Shown here: in pieces, positions 11,298 through 64,000 of the stretch
How the letters are laid out: the number at the start of each line of letters is the position of its first letter
Numbering within the stretch: the stretch's first letter is position 1
Assembly (NCBI GenBank): GCA_947579605.1
Contig: OX388307.1
Location: 23,661,237-23,725,236, forward strand
Direction: 5' to 3'
From: Athripsodes cinereus
Lineage: Eukaryota > Arthropoda > Insecta > Trichoptera > Leptoceridae
Length of the DNA stretch: 64,000 bases
Position numbers and translations under genes: made by a program
Notes under the pieces: model-generated
Told to the model about the DNA's origin: nothing
The model's input: the letters and a program-made list of their open reading frames with translations, nothing else
The model's database searches: none

Positions 11298-11388
11298 ATG
11301 AATATATTCAGGCTTCTTGGAGATTTATCTCATCTGTTAGCGATTATAATATTGTTACTTAAAATATGGAAAACGAGATCATGCGCAG
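11298..11388 (+). CDS. KdelR: KDEL receptor exon 1
   Basis: Thirty codons plus one base; the Gly of SCAG is split by the intron. The ATG is the first in frame and gives the conserved MNIFRL start. Confidence 0.95.
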
Positions 11389-12800
11389 GTTTTTAAATTT
11401 TCTTTATTTTTTAAACCGGTGTTTCTATTAATTATCTGAAAACTACATATAGACGTGATCTAGTACAAAATTGTTTTCTAAGCGATTAACTTTATAGGGA
11501 AGCGCGGCTTGCATTTTTCAATTTGTGTTCTTCATAATCTTTTGTCAGATCGAAACGTGTGCCGTGTAGTGAGGTGGCTCATCTGATATGTATACATGTA
11601 AAATGTAACTCTTGTCATCTTCCATTTAACGTAATTTACACATTGCAGGTATTTCGGGAAAGTCGCAGATATTATTCGCTATTGTTTACACTACCAGATA
11701 TTTAGATCTTTTCACAACATTCATCTCAGCATACAACACTTTTATGAAGATTGTTTTCATTGGAGCATCTTGTGCTACTATTTATTTGATGTATATTAAG
11801 TTTAAAGCCACCTATGATCACAACCATGATACTTTTAGAATCGAGTTTTTACTGATTCCTGCTGGTGTGTTGGCTCTGCTTATTAATCATGAATTCAGTG
11901 TTCTAGAGGTAAGGTGAACTAATATTGTTTTTGTACGATTTAATTTTATTCTGACAACAATATTGTTCATGTATTGTTCACTTGCAGGTTCTTTGGACTT
12001 TCTCGATATACTTGGAGTCTGTAGCTATATTGCCACAGCTATTTTTGGTCTCTAAAACTGGTGAAGCGGAAAGTATTACATCTCATTATCTATTTGCCCT
12101 GGGGTCCTACAGAGGATTGTATCTGTTAAATTGGGTAAGTGAGTCTCTGCACATTTTTATTGTATTTTATTATAGAACTTTGATATTCTAATTATATTCT
12201 GAGTTATGAGGAACTAACTACTATTTAAGTTTTTGTAACAATTTGATTTTTGGGATCTCTGTTGCTTCGTCCTTAAATTTCTTCAATGACTACTAGGGTG
12301 TGTCACCAGTGGTATGCTTTTCATACAAACAAATATGCAACGCATGCCCCAAAATACATAAATAATCTTAAAAATATTTGTAATGTACTAGTACAGAGTA
12401 TCATTTTAAGATTATTTATTTCTATTCTAGTATAGTATATAATTTTTTAGGATTATTTATTTACTTAAGGGCATGCGTATGGAAGACACGCTGAATGTGT
12501 GGTACCAGTACTCACATTGGTTAATACTTTGCCGTCCATAAAAGTGCTGCAAAGTTATATTTGTGTAGGTATTTAATGTATTATTATATTAGTGTGTAGG
12601 ATCGCAGTGAACTCTTGGTTCCCTTAAAATTGGTATAGTAATATGTAATAACGTTTCAGGTATATCGCTACATGGTAGAGAATCATTATGATTTGATAGC
12701 AATAGTTGCCGGAGCTGTACAAACTATCCTGTATTGTGATTTCTTCTATTTGTACATCACCAAAGTACTGAAAGGCAAGAAACTGCAGTTGCCAGCTTAA
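11298..12800 (+). CDS. KdelR: KDEL receptor (ER lumen protein-retaining receptor), 4 exons
   Basis: Seven-helix Golgi/ER membrane receptor that binds the C-terminal KDEL/HDEL signal of escaped ER proteins and returns them in COPI vesicles. Exons 11298-11388, 11649-11908, 11988-12134 and 12660-12800 join in frame with GT-AG introns of 260, 79 and 525 bp. The product is 212 aa, the family's usual length. It begins [14 protein letters not shown] and contains [67 protein letters not shown], and ends [16 protein letters not shown] with the cytosolic lysines of the COPI-binding tail. No broken residue is seen. It converges with POLG2. Identification is very secure; the symbol follows insect usage. 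Confidence 0.97.
11649..11908 (+). CDS. KdelR: KDEL receptor exon 2
   Basis: Acceptor TTGCAG before 11649; donor GTAAGG after 11908. Encodes from ISGKSQILF to NHEFSVLE. Confidence 0.95.
11988..12134 (+). CDS. KdelR: KDEL receptor exon 3
   Basis: Acceptor CTTGCAG, donor GTAAGT, phase 0 at both ends, 49 codons from [11 protein letters not shown] to LYLLNW. Confidence 0.96.
12660..12800 (+). CDS. KdelR: KDEL receptor exon 4 and stop
   Basis: Acceptor TTTCAG; 46 codons and TAA at 12798-12800. Encodes [14 protein letters not shown] to LQLPA. The usual isoleucine at the first position is valine. Confidence 0.95.
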   Translation, partial: VYRYMVENHYDLIAIVAGAVQTILYCDFFYLYITKVLKGKKLQLPA

Positions 12801-13333
12801 TACTAAGTAGTTTAGTTAAGGAGCTGTGTTGGTATCAGGTTCAGCAACATGTTGGACCATTATTACCACTGTTTCGTAAATTCATTTCTAGTTTTATAAA
12901 CAATTTTTTGCCCACTTCACACGTGCAAGCGTGACTTAACTTTAAAATTGCCTTCTGAGAAATGGCCATATAGATTCTGCTGTTTACTTCCAGTATATAA
13001 ACTGAATGGGATGCACTAGTATTGGGTAGGTTGTCTTTTATAATTAGTCCGTCTACTTGATATTCATCTTAAAAGTATTTTAGTGCAAAAAGGGATTTTG
13101 TAAATGTGTTAACGTGATTTCATTTAATTCTAAAAAAAAAACATTAAGCAGAGTGTGAATTTAAGCGGTTTGTGTTCCGCAATAAACAGTATTAGGTGTT
13201 GTCCTTCACGTAGATGTCTTCTTTACACTTTGTTTAATGCTAAAGATGAGAAAGTCCATCCTTTCTTAATGCCAAATATATTAAGTTGGAATAATGTTAT
13301 ATATGTTGTAATAACTTTACTTTATACTATGTA

Positions 13334-13512
13334 AGGGTGCAAACACAAAGAAAGCAGGTTGCCAGCGCCGATCAGCGCCGGCAAAGTAAATTGCAATCGG
13401 CGTTCCTGCTTTTACTATGTTCGTGTCCATTGAAATGCATGTAAAAATTCTTGGCGCCGGTAGACGCAGGCATCGGAAAGCAGGCAACCTGCTTTCTTTG
13501 TGTTTGTACCCT
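13334..13512 (+). mobile_element. MITE with ~28 bp terminal inverted repeats
   Basis: A 179 bp element begins AGGGTGCAAACACAAAG and ends with the inverted form CTTTGTGTTTGTACCCT; the arms match over nearly 30 bp through AAAGCAGGTTGCC. The centre is GC-rich (GCGCCG blocks). Overlapping short ORFs are shadows. It lies between the two convergent genes. Confidence 0.85.
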
Positions 13513-13851
13513 AATATGTGTAGTGTGGAATGTGATCTGTGGGCCTTTCCAATACAGGGCCTCATTCTGACTGGGTGGAGGAAATGCATTGCCTATTTAT
13601 ACACATGGCTTGTAGCCCTCTCTATAATTGTTTGTGTATTTATAACATCTCCATCTATTCTGCTCGTTTCCAATTGTCGGGAATATTGCATTGCGCTATT
13701 ACTATTGTTAACAACACAAGACACATTCTTTCAATTTAAATTGTTTATATTTTAATAGTTCACACATTTAATGATAATTAAGAAATTTAAAATTATGTAT
13801 GACTAATAAAGTAATACTATTAAGATATGAAATCAAAACAAAAGTTTATAT

Positions 13852-13857
13852 TTTATT
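13852..13857 (-). terminator. POLG2 poly(A) signal candidate
   Basis: AATAAA on the minus strand, 54 bases downstream of the POLG2 stop codon. Confidence 0.5.
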
Positions 13858-13910
13858 ACTCCTTATTGTCATTCATAGTGTTGTTTGTTTGTTGTTTCTT
13901 TTTGAGTGTT

Positions 13911-61346
<47,436 letters not shown>

Positions 61347-61367
61347 TTTGCCAGTTTATGAATTGTT
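61347..61367 (-). promoter_or_regulatory. 21-base gatC-PolG2 intercistronic spacer
   Basis: Spacer between the gatC TGA (61370-61368) and the PolG2 ATG. Too short for a promoter or poly(A) signal, so PolG2 is expected to be translated from a two-cistron mRNA. Confidence 0.7.
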
Positions 61368-61518
61368 TCACTTTTGATGAAGTAAATTCTCTCTTGGCAG
61401 TAGAGGTATGTTTCCTGGTGGAGCAACAAAATAATCTTCTTCTATTAGTGTAGCGTTTCTAAGAATATCCTTTTGTAAATATCCTTCAGTTACTTCATCA
61501 TCTCGCAATGCTAAATTT
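61368..61518 (-). CDS. gatC: gatC exon 2
   Basis: Acceptor CTATTGTAG. Reads NLALRDDEVTEGYLQKDIL ... EDYFVAPPGNIPLLPREN ... HQK then TGA. PolG2 begins in the same exon. Confidence 0.92.
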
Positions 61519-63355
61519 CTACAATAGAAAGTACCATGTAACAATAAATTTTATTAATTTATAATTAATTCGCATGTTAGATTTCTTATAGGTTAACCCC
61601 CCTTAAAATGAGTGGAAACATTATTCCTGAGATGTATCATCTTTCCAAGTAAAATGCTATTCATATTTTTGAACTACTCCAGATCATTCCAATTGATCAC
61701 ACTCATCCATAGTCAACCTATTCAAATAGGTATTAACTAGGTAGGTATGTTGTATATGATACACATACATATGTGAACTTCCTTAAGGAGTGCACAAAAC
61801 AGAGTTTCGACGCTTATGAATCGACTTAGGCTTGGTTAAGAGTTTGCTTATGAATCGACTTAGGCTTGGTTAAAACTTATAACCAAGCCTAAGTCGATTC
61901 ATAAGCGTCGAAACTCTGTGTTGTGCACTCCTTAAGGAAGTTCACATATGTATGTGTATCATATACAACATACCTACCTAGTTAATACCTATTCAAATAG
62001 GTTGACTATGGATGAGTGTGATCAATTGGAATGATTAATCTGGAGTAGTTCAAAAATATGTTTGACATCTACACTTCTAGTAAGTTAAAAATCCAGTTCC
62101 CGACATCCAATTGTGTCAAAAAATTCATAACACAAAATGCTATTAAAAATGTATAAACTAAATATACAAAAGTAAGTCCCACATAAGAAAGGATCCAGTT
62201 TTGACAGAACTCATTGAGTTGGAAGGCCCCAGTGTCAAATATAGTTTTCTATGGAGGAAAGTAGCTACAATATTATTTGGATTTTTTGGCAAAATATTTT
62301 TTTCTTTTTTTATTTGCAAAAATAAAATAAAATCTAATTCGAATATAAACTTAAGGAAATTTGTATTCGAAGTAGATTTAAGGCAAAAATAAAATCTACT
62401 TCGAATATAAACATTATTATTGACGGAATTTGTATTTGAATTAGATTTTATTTCGCCGCTTTTATTTTATTTTAGTGCTTGCTAAACCACAAAAAGAAAA
62501 AATAATGGGAAAAAGCGTTGCCGGTGTCGAAAAACTTCATGCCCAAAAATAAATAAACGTGATGACAAAAAAATAATTCTACATAGGTATGGTTACAATT
62601 TTGTGAATACTACTTTTTCTATGAAAAGCAGCGTTGCCAGACGTATGGTAATTACCGTATTTGTACGGTAATTTCATTCCCCGTACGGTAATAATTTTAA
62701 CAAATTACCGTACGACTAACATATTGACATAAACAATCATCGGTACAAATACCCGTTACATTGTTAAAAAAGGTACTGTGTGAGAAATATTCATTAAGAA
62801 AACCGAAGAGTTTTTGAAATATTCCAAATTCCTATACCATTTCAAAAATTTGGCAACGGGGGGGTAGAAATACCCCTTACATTTTGAAAAGGTACTGTTA
62901 TATTTCCGATGTGTACGGTAATTGTACGGTATTTTTTTTATCGAAGTAAGGTAATTTTGGCAACACAATCTGGCAACCCTGATGAAAAGTCACATTTGAC
63001 AACACTGGGGCCTACCAACTAAGATAGTTCCGTTTTGACCTAACCTATCTTCCAAGACTGTGTACATAGGCTCCACGTTCTGGGTGTTAATATTCCGTAT
63101 CCTATCCGCAAACTCTATAGCATCTTCTAATGTTCTTATTCCATCTTTATTGGCACATGCAACCAATGACAATTGTTCGAGTATGCTTATGGTTGATTCA
63201 TCAACTTTATCAGGTGGTGGCTGGTGAGGAACTTCAAAAGTATTATGTTTAATTTTGGTTTGAAATTGGAAATCTTTCTTATCACCATGCATACTATTAA
63301 AATACCTCAAATTTTGAGGGAACTTTTTTCCACATTTGAATAAAATTCTAAACAT
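61368..63355 (-). CDS. gatC: Mitochondrial Glu-tRNA(Gln) amidotransferase subunit C, 2 exons
   Basis: Small subunit of the mitochondrial GatCAB complex, which amidates misacylated Glu-tRNA(Gln). Exons 63355-63045 and 61518-61368 (minus strand) join at a split Arg codon (VLED-R) and give 153 aa. The N-terminus MFRILFKCGKKFPQNLRYF is basic and suits mitochondrial import. Family landmarks: VDESTISILEQLSLV, LEDAIEFADRIRNINT, VEPMYTVLEDR, then YFVAPPGNIPLL. I chose the ATG at 63355 because an acceptor (TTGCAG) ends at 63361, six bases upstream, pointing to a 5' UTR intron. The intron holds a foldback and a hAT MITE. Followed at 21 bases by PolG2. Confidence 0.93.
61662..62061. repeat. Large foldback element, ~195 bp arms
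   Basis: Left arm from ATATTTTTGAACTACTCC, right arm ending GGAGTAGTTCAAAAATA; arms pair almost perfectly for ~195 bases. Near the centre a ~40 bp unit ending AGGCTTGGTTAA is tandemly doubled in the left arm (CTTATGAATCGACTTAGG at about 61816 and 61850). Confidence 0.88.
62190..62480. repeat. AT-rich inverted-repeat block
   Basis: AAATCTAATTCGAATATAAAC and a complementary block around 62440 form an imperfect hairpin; AAATCTACTTCGAATATAAAC repeats the left unit. Probably a small MITE; ends not defined. Confidence 0.45.
62629..62981 (+). mobile_element. hAT MITE with perfect 8-bp duplication
   Basis: 353 bp, ends CAGCGTTGCCAGA and inverted CAGGGTTGCCAGA, flanked by ATGAAAAG exactly on both sides (62621-62628, 62982-62989). 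No ORF. Related scraps at 10365-10512 and 57330-57470. Confidence 0.92.
63045..63355 (-). CDS. gatC: gatC exon 1 (coding)
   Basis: Donor AG|GTTAGG after VLED. Codes 103 residues and two bases of the split Arg. Confidence 0.92.
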
Positions 63356-64000
63356 GTCACCTGCAATTAGCGAAATATTAATTAAGACAATACATTTTCT
63401 CTGACAGATAATTTTAAATTCCAAATTTGCATTAAATAATTGTTTGATTTAAATATTCTCCGACAACTGCAGTACATTCATTGATTTAATACGTGAACAA
63501 ATTAGATCAATGAGTACAATATAATTAAAGAGCTGACAACTATTTTCTAGTTTCAAATAATATAGGCCGCACGTATTTCCACGGCCACAGATAATAGAAA
63601 GAAATTACCTTTTTTCTTTTTTTTTCCATGGTGTTGCAATATAAAAAAAATAATAGAAATGAAATTGTAACACTGGTTTTTCTAATAATGCACTTTAAAA
63701 ATTAGAATTCACTAAAAATAACAGGGAAAATAAATAATACCCCAATAATAATAGTTTATAACTAGAAATTATACGAGCGGACTCGGGGCACATAATATCT
63801 CCACAACGACCGGATATTGAGGGGAGTGGCCAAATAGAGGGGAGTGGTCATCTGTCATTTCGTTTCGCGTTTGTTGATGTGTGGTTGTCGTTCTCTTCTC
63901 GTCGTCACGCAATAGCATAGAGTATAATAATAGTATATTAAAACGCAATAGTCTCACTGTAATTCGCAGAATATTGCATAAAGCTTTGTACCTGCTAAGT
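63356..64000 (-). promoter_or_regulatory. Upstream region of the gatC-PolG2 unit
   Basis: Contains the acceptor TTGCAG at 63361-63366 and AT-rich DNA to about 63760, then a GC-richer stretch at 63770-63905 that may be the 5' UTR exon or promoter. No confident gene; the 62-codon minus-strand frame there has no recognisable motif. Confidence 0.4.

Larger units (their letters stand above)
12801..13910. other. Convergent 3' region between KdelR and POLG2
   Basis: Holds the 3' UTR of the KDEL receptor, with a candidate poly(A) signal AATAAA at 13181-13186, and the 3' UTR of POLG2 on the other strand, with a candidate signal at 13857-13852 (54 bases past its stop). A MITE lies at 13334-13512. No other gene is seen. 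Confidence 0.6.

Noticed and set aside
13417..13755. 112-codon ORF downstream of the KDEL receptor
   Set aside because: Starts inside the MITE at 13334-13512 and runs into AT-rich DNA; no motif.
63769..63957. 62-codon ORF upstream of gatC
   Set aside because: No recognisable motif, and its position fits a 5' UTR or promoter better than a separate gene.

Overview
This is a stretch of an animal nuclear genome, almost certainly insect and probably Lepidoptera. The evidence is spliced genes with GT-AG introns, AT-rich intergenic DNA, frequent TAGGTA/ACCTACCTA strings, and a dense mix of non-LTR retrotransposons, hAT/mariner/Tigger elements and TTAA-flanked DNA. The order is an inference; no marker in the window proves it. 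There are no CRISPR arrays, operators or bacterial features.

Three host genes can be assembled from exons. (1) A KDEL receptor (ER lumen protein-retaining receptor), + strand, 11298-12800, four exons, 212 aa, complete. (2) gatC, the mitochondrial glutamyl-tRNA(Gln) amidotransferase subunit C, - strand, two coding exons between 63355 and 61368, 153 aa. (3) POLG2, the mitochondrial DNA polymerase gamma accessory subunit, - strand, six coding exons between 61346 and 13911, 354 aa. The gatC stop and the POLG2 start lie 21 bases apart on the same exon, so the two are arranged as one two-cistron transcription unit. POLG2 is convergent with the KDEL receptor.

Most of the rest is mobile DNA. From 1 to 11.2 kb: a partial gag-like ORF running off the left edge, LINE fragments, an I-type LINE remnant (5469-8450) broken by small transposons, and a nest of 'GTTCAC' MITEs. 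From 13.97 to 46.34 kb is a single POLG2 intron of about 32.4 kb. It holds a decayed mariner, foldback elements, two related LINEs (here E1 and E2), an intact CR1-like LINE (28928-33994), a recently broken I-type LINE with RNase H (36256-41637, - strand) and an intact DD41D mariner transposase (44377-45477). The smaller POLG2 introns carry two Tigger/pogo-like elements, hAT MITEs, more LINE pieces and hairpin elements.

The main discovery candidate is a ~3.98 kb non-coding element flanked by TTAA. Two full copies are present in opposite orientation: 19101-23077, and 28743-43191 after subtracting two nested LINEs. Each sits inside a LINE reverse transcriptase gene, and removing the element plus one TTAA restores the LINE reading frame. 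The ends show only a weak match to each other. Two partial copies lie nearby. The pair makes a long inverted repeat inside a transcribed intron.
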